Virus record (IMG/VR): IMGVR_UViG_3300042564_002147
Location: 1-25,712 of that record
DNA length: 25,712 bases
Origin: a virus
Strand: one strand, 5' to 3'
Made by a program: the position numbers and the translations under genes
Notes under the pieces: generated by a model
The model's input: the letters and a program-made list of their open reading frames with translations, nothing else
What the model was told of the DNA's origin: nothing
Database searches by the model: none
Shown here: piece by piece, positions 1 through 7,328 of the stretch
Layout: each line of letters opens with the position of its first letter
How positions within the stretch are numbered: the stretch's first letter is position 1

Positions 1-1
1 A

Positions 2-64
2 CAATGTAAGATTCAAGCAAGTCATGTGAAAGCATTGCATTTCAATTCAACGGAGACAATATGA
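2..64 (+). CDS. C-terminal end of an upstream gene (partial)
   Basis: A reading frame is open from the left edge to a TGA at 62-64 and would encode about 20 C-terminal residues ending in STETI. The TGA overlaps an ATG at 61 and lies just before the GTG start at 66, which matches the overlapping gene ends seen throughout this operon. The other two forward frames have stops at 7-9 and 27-29. The piece is too short to identify, and it may be chance. Confidence 0.3.
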   Translation, partial: QCKIQASHVKALHFNSTETI

Positions 65-65
65 A

Positions 66-452
66 GTGAACAAGGTACTAGAGCACAAGCATCTGATCGT
101 TAGAGCAGAACTAAACGACGCACCATACAATGCCACTGATATCAAATTGTGGATGCACAGTCTTGTCGATAAGATCGGCATGAATATCCTTATGGGTCCA
201 TATGCGGTTTACTCTGATATGGAAGGCAATGCCGGTTTAACTGCTGTGACTATTATCGAGACCAGTCATATTGCTCTTCATGTATGGGATGAAGTAACCC
301 CAGCATTGATGCAACTGGATGTGTATACTTGCAGCACTCTAGATATCAACGATGTGTTCGAAGCCATTAAAGAATGGGAACCAACAAAGATCGAGTATAA
401 GTATATTGATAGAGAACACGATCTAACTTTGATTGAAACCAAAGTATTGTAA
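66..452 (+). CDS. speD: S-adenosylmethionine decarboxylase proenzyme, SpeD/SpeH type
   Basis: Decarboxylates S-adenosylmethionine to supply the aminopropyl donor for spermidine synthesis. The 128-residue length fits the short prokaryotic class. The key residues are visible: Ser67 in the segment ETSHIALHVW is the expected self-cleavage site that becomes the pyruvoyl group, His72 matches the processing histidine and Cys89 in LDVYTC the catalytic cysteine. Thr66 replaces the usual Glu before the serine. The start is a GTG at 66 behind GGAG at 52-55; an ATG at 61 gives only a two-codon frame. It overlaps the next gene as TAATG. Related enzymes occur in cyanophages, where a role in polyamine supply for DNA packing has been suggested. 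The family assignment is firm; the role in infection is inferred. Confidence 0.85.
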   Translation: MNKVLEHKHLIVRAELNDAPYNATDIKLWMHSLVDKIGMNILMGPYAVYSDMEGNAGLTAVTIIETSHIALHVWDEVTPALMQLDVYTCSTLDINDVFEAIKEWEPTKIEYKYIDREHDLTLIETKVL

Positions 453-802
453 TGCCATTTAAAAGAACGACTCGTAGTGGAAAAGGTGGTACACGTACCA
501 CTTACACGCAGGCGTTCAAGGGACCGAACAAATCATCTAAGATTTCTACAAGCAGTGGATCTAAATACTCTAGAGTTACTACAACCACCAATCTGAATAC
601 TGGTGAAAGAAAGTCATATCTTACACAACGTACTGCAGATGGTTGGGTTTCTAGAAAGAGTCTTAGTGCTCCTAAACAAAAAGTTTCCAAACCAAAAAAG
701 CTTAAAAAAGTTAAGACACGTAAATCTAAACCAATAAAGTTTAGTACTATCTTAATAATTTTGTGTACATTATATCTGTTTGGTGTTATAAGTAATCTAT
801 AA
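452..802 (+). CDS. Small basic protein with C-terminal membrane helix, unknown function
   Basis: A 116-residue protein of unrecognised family. Residues 1-65 are rich in Ser, Thr, Gly, Lys and Arg. Residues 75-93 form a strongly basic KPKKLKKVKTRKSKP-type stretch, and residues about 95-115 form one hydrophobic helix (FSTILIILCTLYLFGV). This suggests a tail-anchored protein with a long basic, probably disordered, cytoplasmic part that could bind nucleic acid; that is inference. Its ATG overlaps the stop of the speD-like gene. Its last codons contain the repeated phage promoter that serves the next gene. Confidence 0.6.
   Translation: MPFKRTTRSGKGGTRTTYTQAFKGPNKSSKISTSSGSKYSRVTTTTNLNTGERKSYLTQRTADGWVSRKSLSAPKQKVSKPKKLKKVKTRKSKPIKFSTILIILCTLYLFGVISNL
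764..792 (+). promoter_or_regulatory. Repeated phage promoter, copy 1
   Basis: TGTACA at 764-769, a 17-base spacer, then TATAAG at 787-792. It fits the promoter family seen at 4388, 9072, 9528, 10173, 10388, 13018 and 15038. It lies inside the end of the preceding gene, 33 bases before the ATG at 825. Confidence 0.5.
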
Positions 803-824
803 TAAGTAAAAAGTGAGGTAGATA

Positions 825-1094
825 ATGGGTAAAAAGAGAACACGCAAGTCTGTTACTTCGAAGGGTCAGCGTCGTAACGTTGTCGCTGGGGTAAAAGAAG
901 TGCGTCAGGATAAGCCAGAGTTTGAAAAGGCTCTGAATAAAATTGAAGCATGGCGCAAGGGTAAAAATCCTTGGATTACAGTCCCAGGCCCAAGTAGCAA
1001 CAAAGCATTTATTAGAGTGCGTGCCAACAGCGTGTATGGCGATCACAAGAAAAGCAATGCAAATCTATTCGGTGGTAAAGCAGATGCCCAATAG
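825..1094 (+). CDS. Small basic protein, unknown function
   Basis: An 89-residue basic protein with an Arg/Lys-rich N-terminus (GKKRTRKSVTSKGQRR) followed by a short predicted helix around residues 28-45 and a C-terminus rich in polar residues. No recognised domain. The ATG at 825 follows a GAGGTAGATA ribosome-binding segment, and a promoter-like element lies at 764-792. The 3' end overlaps the glutaredoxin start at 1084 by 11 bases. The charge suggests nucleic-acid binding, which is only inference. Confidence 0.6.
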   Translation: MGKKRTRKSVTSKGQRRNVVAGVKEVRQDKPEFEKALNKIEAWRKGKNPWITVPGPSSNKAFIRVRANSVYGDHKKSNANLFGGKADAQ

Positions 1095-1341
1095 AGTTAT
1101 CATATACACAAAGGAACAATGTCCCTATTGTGTAAGAGCAAAGAGTCTTCTAAGCTCAAAAAACAAACAATATCAAGAAATGAAGATTGGCGAGGATATT
1201 ACTCGCGATGAATTTTTTAGTATTTTTCCTAACGTAAGAACAGTACCTTATATTATTATTAATGGAGATGAAATTGGTGGATTCGATAAACTTACAGAAT
1301 GGCTCGACACAGACGCAGGACGAAACTTCCTGGCGGAATGA
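1084..1341 (+). CDS. grx: Glutaredoxin
   Basis: A small thiol-disulfide oxidoreductase of 85 residues. The active site is CPYC at residues 13-16, directly after the first beta strand (VIIYTKEQ). The cis-proline motif TVPYI and the GG-containing glutathione-site segment IGGFDKL follow in the usual places. Length and motif order match classical dithiol glutaredoxins such as T4 NrdC-type proteins, which reduce ribonucleotide reductase. An in-frame ATG at 943 exists, but the domain starts exactly at 1084, so the later start is chosen; it overlaps the preceding gene by 11 bases. No reductase gene is visible here to confirm the partner. Confidence 0.9.
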   Translation: MPNRVIIYTKEQCPYCVRAKSLLSSKNKQYQEMKIGEDITRDEFFSIFPNVRTVPYIIINGDEIGGFDKLTEWLDTDAGRNFLAE

Positions 1342-1591
1342 GTATCTTAAAACAACACTAAAGGCTTCAGTTTTGCGTGTTGTCTTTGTAAAGAAAGATG
1401 GTACCGAGCGTACTATGGTTTGCACATTGAATGCAAATTTACTTCCAGCTCAGACGGACCTTGAAGAGGCTGTACAAAAGAAGACTCCAAATCCAGATGT
1501 GCTAGCCGTGTGGGATCTTGAAGCACATGGATGGCGGTCATTCCGCTACGACTCTATCATCGGGTTCTCTGAAAGAGAATGGGTAGCATGA
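1262..1591 (+). CDS. WYL_2/DUF2693 family protein
   Basis: Residues about 27-105 match the small Sm-like beta-barrel domain common in T4-like phages (DUF2693/WYL_2). The signature strand is VVFVKKDGTERTMVCTL, followed later by VWDLEAHGWRSFRYDSI. The function of the family is not established. The start is uncertain: ATG 1262, ATG 1268 and GTG 1277 are in frame, and GGAG at 1264-1267 is best spaced for GTG 1277. All of these overlap the glutaredoxin end by 65-80 bases in another frame. The 3' end overlaps the HAD gene as ATGA. Confidence 0.75.
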   Translation: MEMKLVDSINLQNGSTQTQDETSWRNEYLKTTLKASVLRVVFVKKDGTERTMVCTLNANLLPAQTDLEEAVQKKTPNPDVLAVWDLEAHGWRSFRYDSIIGFSEREWVA

Positions 1592-1923
1592 TAGCTATTG
1601 TCGATATCGATCAGACGATCTGTACCACACCATACATAAATGGTAAACACGAATATGAGCAATCAGCTCCTATTGCACATCGTATTGAAGTTATAAATAA
1701 GCTATACGACCAAGGCTATACCATTATCTATTGGACAGCTAGAGGATCAGGATCCGGTATTGACTGGACCGATCTCACCACACAACAACTAAATGAATGG
1801 GGTTGCAAGTTTCATGACGTGCGTCTAGGAAAGCCTTCCTATGACATATGGATTGATGACAAGGCCATGAATGATAAGCAATTCTTTTATGACGCAGACC
1901 GTTCAGATCCATGGAGTGATTGA
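1588..1923 (+). CDS. HAD-family phosphatase of the capsule/sugar-phosphate type
   Basis: A 111-residue HAD-fold hydrolase without a large cap domain. Motif I is DIDQT (Asp6 and Asp8, nucleophile and acid/base), motif II is the threonine in YWTARG, and motifs III and IV are the lysine in LGKPSYD and the acidic pair in WIDDKAMN. The segment SGIDWTDLTTQQLNEWG is typical of HAD proteins in capsule and heptose-type sugar clusters. In this cassette it is the obvious candidate for removing a phosphate from a sugar bisphosphate, as GmhB does, although it is much shorter than GmhB. ATG 1588 (ATGA overlap, AGAG at 1574-1577) is preferred to ATG 1579. Substrate is inferred from context. Confidence 0.8.
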   Translation: MIAIVDIDQTICTTPYINGKHEYEQSAPIAHRIEVINKLYDQGYTIIYWTARGSGSGIDWTDLTTQQLNEWGCKFHDVRLGKPSYDIWIDDKAMNDKQFFYDADRSDPWSD

Positions 1924-2906
1924 TGAATAATCAAGACTTAATTGAATTGAATGAACTAAACAAGGAGTCGAATGGTGGGACTGAACTTACCACTCGTGGA
2001 CTTTTCGACCGTCTCGGACGAGACGAACTACAAGGTGTCCAAATCATTACTGCCCGAGTACGGGACCTTGACCCAGACCGAATTAGAATCTATCATTTGC
2101 ACGACCTCGCAGGAGATCCTGAGGCTTCGCACCTTAGAGATGAAGCTTCTAGACAGCGTTTTGACAAGCTTGTCTTTAGTTCCAATTGGCAGTACCAACA
2201 GTATCGTGACTATCTTGGCGTTCCATATAGCCATCATTCGTGTGTCATTGAAACAGGAGTTGAGCCAATTCCTCTCGTTGATAAACCGAAAGACAAGATA
2301 CGGCTTATTTACACCTCTACACCCCATCGTGGCCTCGAGATCCTAGTCCCAGTCTTTATTGCTCTGGCTAACAAGTATCCAAACATTGAGCTCGATGTGT
2401 TCAGTTCGTTTGGTATCTATGGTCCTGGTTGGGAACAGCGTGATGAGCAATACGAGCCACTGTTCGAAGCATGCCGTAACCATCCACAAATCAACTATCA
2501 TGGTTGGGCAGATCAGGAGACAGTACGTGCCGCATATCAAAAGGCTCACATCTTTGCGTATCCATGTATCTGGCCAGAAACGTCGTGCCGTTCTCTCATT
2601 GAAGCTATGTCGGCTGGTTGTCTTGCGGTACATCCTAACTTCTCTGCTCTGGCTGACACGTCGGGTGGGTTAACGGTACAGTATGACGGTGACCATGAAG
2701 ATCAAAACCTACATGCTAACATCTTTGCTCATACTCTGATGTATGCCATTGAGAATGTGCAGAACAACGACTTGACAAACCTACTCACATTCGTTAAGGC
2801 ATATGCTGATACCCGATTCTCTTGGGAATCAATCATGCCGAAGTGGAAGGGTCTGATTGCATCATTGAAGGAACAACAACGTGATTCTGGCAAAAGCGCC
2901 TCTTAG
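1923..2906 (+). CDS. GT-B (GT4-like) glycosyltransferase
   Basis: A 327-residue glycosyltransferase that should move a sugar from a nucleotide donor to an unidentified acceptor. The N-terminal domain includes NGGTELTTRGLFDRL, and the C-terminal domain begins near residue 125 (IRLIYTSTPHRGLEIL). The donor-site EX7E motif is Glu219 and Glu227 in PETSCRSLIEAMSAG. ATG 1923 overlaps the upstream stop and has GGAG at 1913-1916; a TTG at 1920 is also in frame. It overlaps the kinase gene by 26 bases. Acceptor candidates are modified phage DNA bases, or lipopolysaccharide or another surface glycan; the sequence does not decide between them. Confidence 0.85.
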   Translation: MNNQDLIELNELNKESNGGTELTTRGLFDRLGRDELQGVQIITARVRDLDPDRIRIYHLHDLAGDPEASHLRDEASRQRFDKLVFSSNWQYQQYRDYLGVPYSHHSCVIETGVEPIPLVDKPKDKIRLIYTSTPHRGLEILVPVFIALANKYPNIELDVFSSFGIYGPGWEQRDEQYEPLFEACRNHPQINYHGWADQETVRAAYQKAHIFAYPCIWPETSCRSLIEAMSAGCLAVHPNFSALADTSGGLTVQYDGDHEDQNLHANIFAHTLMYAIENVQNNDLTNLLTFVKAYADTRFSWESIMPKWKGLIASLKEQQRDSGKSAS

Positions 2907-3834
2907 AGTATCGTTCTTCGGTGGGGGTAGTGATATCCCCACCCACTTTGCTACGTGGGGTGGAGCCACTATCTCCACTGCTATCGACAAGTATGTCTAC
3001 GTAGCAGTCATGCATACTCCTCATAACCATATCAAGGTTTCCTATTCAAAACTTGAGTGTGTCACCGACATAGAAGACATTCAGAATGAAATAGTTCGGA
3101 ATGCTCTTAAGTTCTTCGGTATCAAATCCAACATCGAGATCACATCATTCGCAGACATCCCTACGATCGGCAACGGTCTTGGTGGATCGTCTGCTTTTAC
3201 TTGTGCTCTTGTCAAGGCATTATCTGCCTATCTTGGTTATGAATACGTCAATCCATATACTATTGCTAAGACTGCTTGTCATATCGAGATCGACCTATGT
3301 GGTTGGAAGATCGGCATGCAAGATCAGTTTGCATCTGCATTCGGTGGCATGAACTACATTAAATATTCTAACCGGTTTGGGACTAGTGATATTGATGTGA
3401 AGCGTCTTGATACAATGGGAATCGAGAACTACATGATCTTGATTCCAACTAACATCGAACATCACGCAGCAAAGATCCTCGACAATATTAACTTTGATGC
3501 AAAGACATTTGTAATTAATGAACTTGCTCGTATGGCAGATATGCAAAGCACTCAACTTGTAAATCCATTCGACTATGGTAGATTGTTGAACTCTGCATGG
3601 ATGTTAAAGAAACAGATGAGCGAAGGCATCTCTTCAGAAGATATAGATAGTATGTACGATCGATGCCAATCAGCAGGTGCGCTTGGAGCTAAGTTGCTCG
3701 GTGCAGGTGGCGGCGGTTATATGCTGGCACTTGTAGATTCAAAGAGTGCAATGCGCCAAGAATTCTCAGATCGTACCTGCTTAGACGTAGGAATCGCACA
3801 TGAAGGAGCAAGAGTTGTCTACAGAGATCTATAA
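2881..3834 (+). CDS. GHMP-family sugar kinase, D-glycero-D-manno-heptose 7-phosphate kinase (HddA)-like
   Basis: A 317-residue GHMP kinase that phosphorylates a sugar, probably at the anomeric position. Visible motifs are KAPLRVSFFGGGSD at residues 5-18, the glycine-rich ATP loop TIGNGLGGSSA at 95-105, the catalytic-type GMQDQFASAFGG near 145-156, and the third motif LLGAGGGGYML near 268-278. These fit the HddA / fucose-kinase-like branch. Start is GTG 2881 with AAGGA about 10 bases upstream, inside the glycosyltransferase end. With the following isomerase and the HAD phosphatase it forms three consecutive steps of a nucleotide-heptose-like route. The exact sugar is not determined. Confidence 0.85.
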   Translation: MILAKAPLRVSFFGGGSDIPTHFATWGGATISTAIDKYVYVAVMHTPHNHIKVSYSKLECVTDIEDIQNEIVRNALKFFGIKSNIEITSFADIPTIGNGLGGSSAFTCALVKALSAYLGYEYVNPYTIAKTACHIEIDLCGWKIGMQDQFASAFGGMNYIKYSNRFGTSDIDVKRLDTMGIENYMILIPTNIEHHAAKILDNINFDAKTFVINELARMADMQSTQLVNPFDYGRLLNSAWMLKKQMSEGISSEDIDSMYDRCQSAGALGAKLLGAGGGGYMLALVDSKSAMRQEFSDRTCLDVGIAHEGARVVYRDL

Positions 3835-4384
3835 TATATTTTGGCAACATCGCCATACCATCGAGGATGGGTTTGACTCTATCAACATGGATGTTTTGAT
3901 AAACGCTGCAAATGCAATCCTGGCTGCAGTTGAACAAGGCAAAACCATATATACTGCTGGTAATGGTGCATCTGCGGCTATTGCTCAACACTGGGCATGT
4001 GACTATACCAAAGGTTGTTCAGATCTTGAATCCGGATTTAAACCAAAGGTCATTTCGCTGTCTGCTAACATCCCTTTGATGACGGCGATCTCAAATGATA
4101 TTTCTTATGACGAAGTATATAGTTACCAACTCGAACGTCTTGCCAATCATGGCGATGTCTTTATCAGCATTAGTAGCTCTGGCAATTCCCCATCGGTGGT
4201 ACGAGCGTGTGAAGTTGCTGATGCTAAAGGTATGGACATCATTGCGCTGACAGGTTTCACCGGCGGTAGAACAAGAGAGTTGGCACATTATCCTATTCAT
4301 GTCAATGTTCAAGAGTACGAAGCGGTAGAAGATGTCCATCAGGCGATCATGCATATGATTGCAAAATACCTTCGCGCAAAATAG
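3800..4384 (+). CDS. SIS-domain phosphosugar isomerase, phosphoheptose isomerase (GmhA)-like
   Basis: A 194-residue SIS-domain isomerase, the expected first step of the cassette (sedoheptulose 7-phosphate to a heptose 7-phosphate, or a similar aldose-ketose pair). Phosphate-binding motifs are AGNGASAAIAQH at residues 53-64 and SISSSGNSPSVV at 123-134. The C-terminal EDVHQAIMH carries His180, matching the catalytic histidine of GmhA. Where E. coli GmhA has its catalytic Glu (HFAEEL) this protein has HWACDY with Asp68, as in SIS proteins of polysaccharide clusters, so substrate may differ. ATG 3800 has AGGA at 3789-3792 and overlaps the kinase by 35 bases. Confidence 0.85.
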   Translation: MKEQELSTEIYNIFWQHRHTIEDGFDSINMDVLINAANAILAAVEQGKTIYTAGNGASAAIAQHWACDYTKGCSDLESGFKPKVISLSANIPLMTAISNDISYDEVYSYQLERLANHGDVFISISSSGNSPSVVRACEVADAKGMDIIALTGFTGGRTRELAHYPIHVNVQEYEAVEDVHQAIMHMIAKYLRAK

Positions 4385-4387
4385 TTG

Positions 4388-4416
4388 TGTACAAATTATG
4401 AAAAGTATGGTAGGTT
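4388..4416 (+). promoter_or_regulatory. Repeated phage promoter, copy 2
   Basis: TGTACA at 4388-4393, a 17-base spacer containing AAAA, then TAGGTT at 4411-4416. The preceding bases AAAATAGT are shared with the copies at 9528 and 13018. The element starts right after the isomerase stop and 28 bases before the gene at 4445, so it begins a new transcription unit. Confidence 0.6.
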
Positions 4417-4444
4417 GAGAATATCAACTGCTAAGGAATAACAC

Positions 4445-5533
4445 ATGGCTATCAAGGTTAAAGCTAAACCAAAACAAATATCCCGCACGGCTATCAAGTC
4501 TATCGATGATAAGGCTTATGGGTCAGAACCTGTTCAGATCACCAAGCTCGGTGATGCCTTGAACTGGTACAACTACATGGCGACTGACGATCATTCGCGT
4601 GAGTGGTTCTTCACCTATGTAAAGAAGAACTACACCAAGACTGAGGTTGCTGCTCTTCGTAAACTTCCTAAGTGGAAGATCTCCAAGACACTTGGCAATG
4701 TGGCTCGTATCCTGCTCAACGGCAATAAGCTTCCACAGAAGAACATGGACTACTTTGACAATAGCGTCAAGGACCTTGTAAAGGTGTCAGCTGTTGTTCG
4801 TGAAGAAGTCGAAGAAGCACCGAAGACAACCATTGATATCCAGGCACGTATCCGTGCACGTGCGAATAGCCTTATCACTATGGTCGAAGAAGAAATTGAC
4901 AGTGTGATGGATGGCGGCACCTTAGACGTGTATAGCTTCCTTCAAAAGCATGAGGTTACACCTCAGGTTGCTGGTTATATCCGTGACTACTATCTGCCTA
5001 CAAAGGAAGAACTTGAACTTGATGATGAACAAGTCAAGGAAGCCTATGGCAAGAAGCTCAAGTTCTGGCGCACTTTTTATTGTACTCTTATTACAGACTG
5101 TGATAGATTCATAAATAATAAGAAGGCAGTCAAGATCCGCAAGCCACGTGAGAAGAAAGTCAAGTCGGCTGTAGATGTTGTCAAGAATATCAAGTATCAG
5201 AAACAAGAACCTTCGTTGAAGATTGTCTCGGTCCATCCGACTGAGATTGTAGGATGCAGTCAACTATGGGTATACAATACCAAGTACAAGAAGCTGACTC
5301 AGTATATCTCAATGAGTCCAAACGGCTTGCAGGTCAAGGGTACTACTCTGATTGGATACGACCCCGAACTGAGCATCTCGAAGTCCCTTCGGAAACCAGA
5401 GATTACGACTGCCGAACTCTTGAAAGCAGGCAAGGTAGCCATCAGGACTTTCATGGCAGATCTTAAGACAACCCCATCCGCACCGAATGGTCGGATAAAC
5501 GAACAAACAATTCTATTAAGGGTTATTAAGTGA
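4445..5533 (+). CDS. Conserved phage protein of unknown function
   Basis: A 362-residue protein with no recognised catalytic motif. The N-terminal half is helical and basic (residues 1-110), the middle is charged and rich in Glu, Lys and Arg (EEVEEAPKTT, then two helices), a Lys-rich linker KIRKPREKKVKS lies around residue 235, and the C-terminal part is beta-rich (HPTEIVGCSQLWVYNTKYKK). The start has AAGGA seven bases upstream and its own promoter at 4388-4416. The position ahead of rnh suggests a replication-region gene, but no function is claimed. The stop overlaps the next gene's GTG start (AAGTGA). Confidence 0.7.
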   Translation: MAIKVKAKPKQISRTAIKSIDDKAYGSEPVQITKLGDALNWYNYMATDDHSREWFFTYVKKNYTKTEVAALRKLPKWKISKTLGNVARILLNGNKLPQKNMDYFDNSVKDLVKVSAVVREEVEEAPKTTIDIQARIRARANSLITMVEEEIDSVMDGGTLDVYSFLQKHEVTPQVAGYIRDYYLPTKEELELDDEQVKEAYGKKLKFWRTFYCTLITDCDRFINNKKAVKIRKPREKKVKSAVDVVKNIKYQKQEPSLKIVSVHPTEIVGCSQLWVYNTKYKKLTQYISMSPNGLQVKGTTLIGYDPELSISKSLRKPEITTAELLKAGKVAIRTFMADLKTTPSAPNGRINEQTILLRVIK

Positions 5534-5886
5534 CAGACAACGTAATCCTCTTTCCAAAAGAAAAAATGAATACTCCACCGCAGTCGCTTGATGATATGAT
5601 AGCTGACATGGAGCGACTGCGGCTTGAACATGCAGATGAGATTGCATCTAGTATGATTCCACAGTTGATTGGTTTGTTTATGGCCAATGGCATTGACGTG
5701 GACCAACATGAGTATATAAAAGACGTCTCGATGATTGTAGAATCGGCCAAGTCTCTTCTATATAAATACATGAATATAGATCATCCCTTTCATGATATGA
5801 TTGAAAGTGTTTTTGAGTTTAATTATAATGATGATGATACGGTAGCATATTCCTATTCGCTGCCAACTGAAACGGAGGAAGAGTGA
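5530..5886 (+). CDS. Small acidic phage protein, unknown function
   Basis: A 118-residue acidic protein starting with MTDNVILFPKEK, a form common among small T4-like phage proteins, followed by a helical region (residues 19-50) and an acidic C-terminus ending in ETEEE. No domain recognised. The start is GTG at 5530, overlapping the upstream TGA, which implies translational coupling. A TATAAATA octamer at 5761-5768 lies inside the gene ahead of rnh. Confidence 0.65.
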   Translation: MTDNVILFPKEKMNTPPQSLDDMIADMERLRLEHADEIASSMIPQLIGLFMANGIDVDQHEYIKDVSMIVESAKSLLYKYMNIDHPFHDMIESVFEFNYNDDDTVAYSYSLPTETEEE

Positions 5887-5903
5887 GAACTCTTTAATTT
5901 GAT

Positions 5904-6755
5904 ATGATAATTGTTGACCTTTCACAAGTAATGATTTCTAATTTAATGATGCAAATTGGAAACCACACAAATACCGAAATCGAAGAAGATCTTCTTCGCC
6001 ATATGATTCTTAACTCTATTCGTTCCTATAACATGAAGTTCAAGGATGAGTACGGTGAGATGATTATTGCATGTGACGACCGCAATTTCTGGCGTCGTAA
6101 CATATTCCCCTATTACAAAGCAAACCGTCGTAAGTCACGGGAGAAGTCTGAATTGAATTGGACTCAGATCTTTGATGCACTGCACAAGATTCGTGACGAG
6201 CTCAAAGCGTTCTTCCCATATCGTGTTGTCCAGGTCGATGGCGCAGAGGCTGATGATATCATCGGTTCGCTGGTTATGGCCAATGGTGATACCAATGAGA
6301 AGATCCTCATCCTCTCAGGCGACAAAGACTTTGTTCAGCTGCAGCGTTACAACAACGTGAAGCAATACGACCCTGTCCAGAAGAAGTACCGTACGACTAA
6401 TGATCCTGACCGGTTCATCAAAGAACACATCATGCGTGGTGACGTAGGTGACGGTATTCCTAACTTCCTGTCATCTGATAACTGTTTTGTTGTCGGTGAA
6501 CGTCAGAAGCCAATTCTTAGCAAGAATCTGGAAAAGTGGGTTAATCAAAAACCAGAAGAATTTTGTGACGAACGCATGCTACGTGGATATCGTCGCAATC
6601 AACAGCTTGTAGACCTGTCCTTCATTCCTGATGATATTCAAGCGAACGTCATTACCGAGTATGCAGCACAGTCTGGCAAGGACCGTAAAAACCTGTTCAA
6701 CTACTTCATTGAGAAGAAGCTGAAGAACCTAATCGAAAGCATTAATGAGTTTTAA
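5904..6755 (+). CDS. rnh: RNase H (T4 Rnh-type 5'-3' exonuclease)
   Basis: A 283-residue FEN/PIN-like nuclease that removes RNA primers from lagging-strand fragments during phage DNA replication. Metal-binding acidic residues are in place: Asp5 in IIVDLSQ, the Asp58-Asp59 pair in ACDDRNFWRR, EADD at 115-118, SGDKDF at 139-143, and GDVGDGIPN at 179-187, the helix-hairpin-helix entry. Order and spacing match T4 Rnh (305 residues). The ribosome-binding site is weak: the nearest purine-rich run is about 20 bases before ATG 5904. In T4 rnh lies near genes 33, 59 and 32; here they are separated from it by about 7.5 kb of accessory genes. Confidence 0.9.
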   Translation: MIIVDLSQVMISNLMMQIGNHTNTEIEEDLLRHMILNSIRSYNMKFKDEYGEMIIACDDRNFWRRNIFPYYKANRRKSREKSELNWTQIFDALHKIRDELKAFFPYRVVQVDGAEADDIIGSLVMANGDTNEKILILSGDKDFVQLQRYNNVKQYDPVQKKYRTTNDPDRFIKEHIMRGDVGDGIPNFLSSDNCFVVGERQKPILSKNLEKWVNQKPEEFCDERMLRGYRRNQQLVDLSFIPDDIQANVITEYAAQSGKDRKNLFNYFIEKKLKNLIESINEF

Positions 6756-6756
6756 T

Positions 6757-7170
6757 ATGGCAACACTAGCTATTTCACAAATCATCGAAAACGCAGGCAA
6801 GCTTGCAACTCCAGAGGAGAAGGCACAGTACTTGCGTGACCATGACAGCGATACGCTTCGCTACATCCTAGAGCTTGCATTCTATCCAGGTGTCAAGTGG
6901 GAACTGCCTGAAGGCGCTCCTCCGTACAAGCCTACATCCTATCTGGACCAAGAAGGCCGGTTGTATCAGGAATCACGTACTTTGTCAATGTATCTCCTTG
7001 GCAACAATCCTGAACTTGGCAAGGTCAAGCGCGAGATGTTGTTCATCGGTCTGCTTGAGTCACTGTTCCCTAAGGATGCACAACTGCTCATTGCAGTCAA
7101 GGATCGTACGGTTACAGGCATCGATGCAGATGTTATCAACCTCGCATTTCCAGGATTGATCCCAGGATGA
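6757..7170 (+). CDS. DUF6433 family phage protein
   Basis: A 137-residue protein resembling a family of T4-like phage and cyanophage proteins of unknown function (DUF6433). Shared features are an N-terminal helix with TPEEKAQYLRDH, a central FYPGVKWELPEGAPPYKP, then VKREMLFIGLLESLFPKDA and a C-terminal LLIAVKDRTV...LAFPGL. Two starts are possible, ATG 6745 overlapping the rnh end and ATG 6757 just after it; 6757 is chosen because its product starts where relatives usually do. Neither has a strong ribosome-binding site. The stop overlaps the next start as ATGA. Confidence 0.75.
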   Translation: MATLAISQIIENAGKLATPEEKAQYLRDHDSDTLRYILELAFYPGVKWELPEGAPPYKPTSYLDQEGRLYQESRTLSMYLLGNNPELGKVKREMLFIGLLESLFPKDAQLLIAVKDRTVTGIDADVINLAFPGLIPG

Positions 7171-7328
7171 GCAAGTCGGTTAAACGCAATAATAAGTATT
7201 ATGGCGAAGAATACGAGTCTTACGAAGCACAAGAGCATCGCAATCATCTCAAAGAAAAAAGATTGCGTGCTGCGTTGACATCCAAAAACTGGAATACACT
7301 GCAGCGAATAACCGAAGAAGAATATTAA
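7167..7328 (+). CDS. Very small charged protein, unknown function
   Basis: A 53-codon gene. The product begins MSKSVKRNNKYYGEEYE, is rich in Lys, Arg, Glu and Tyr, and should form a mostly helical chain. Its ATG overlaps the upstream stop (ATGA) with AGGA just before it, and its TAA overlaps the next ATG at 7328 (TAATG). The tight overlaps at both ends are the main evidence that it is real. Confidence 0.65.
   Translation: MSKSVKRNNKYYGEEYESYEAQEHRNHLKEKRLRAALTSKNWNTLQRITEEEY

Noticed and set aside
1084-1591. Glutaredoxin and WYL_2 gene as one frameshifted fusion
   Set aside because: The glutaredoxin has a normal length and end, the second gene has its own start options, and no slippery site was seen.
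1692-1699. TATAAATA late-promoter octamer inside the HAD gene
   Set aside because: It lies in coding sequence of a metabolic operon with no late gene nearby; chance in AT-rich DNA is likely.
5761-5768. TATAAATA octamer upstream of rnh
   Set aside because: It is inside the 5530-5886 gene, and rnh is not expected to be late; kept only as a remark.
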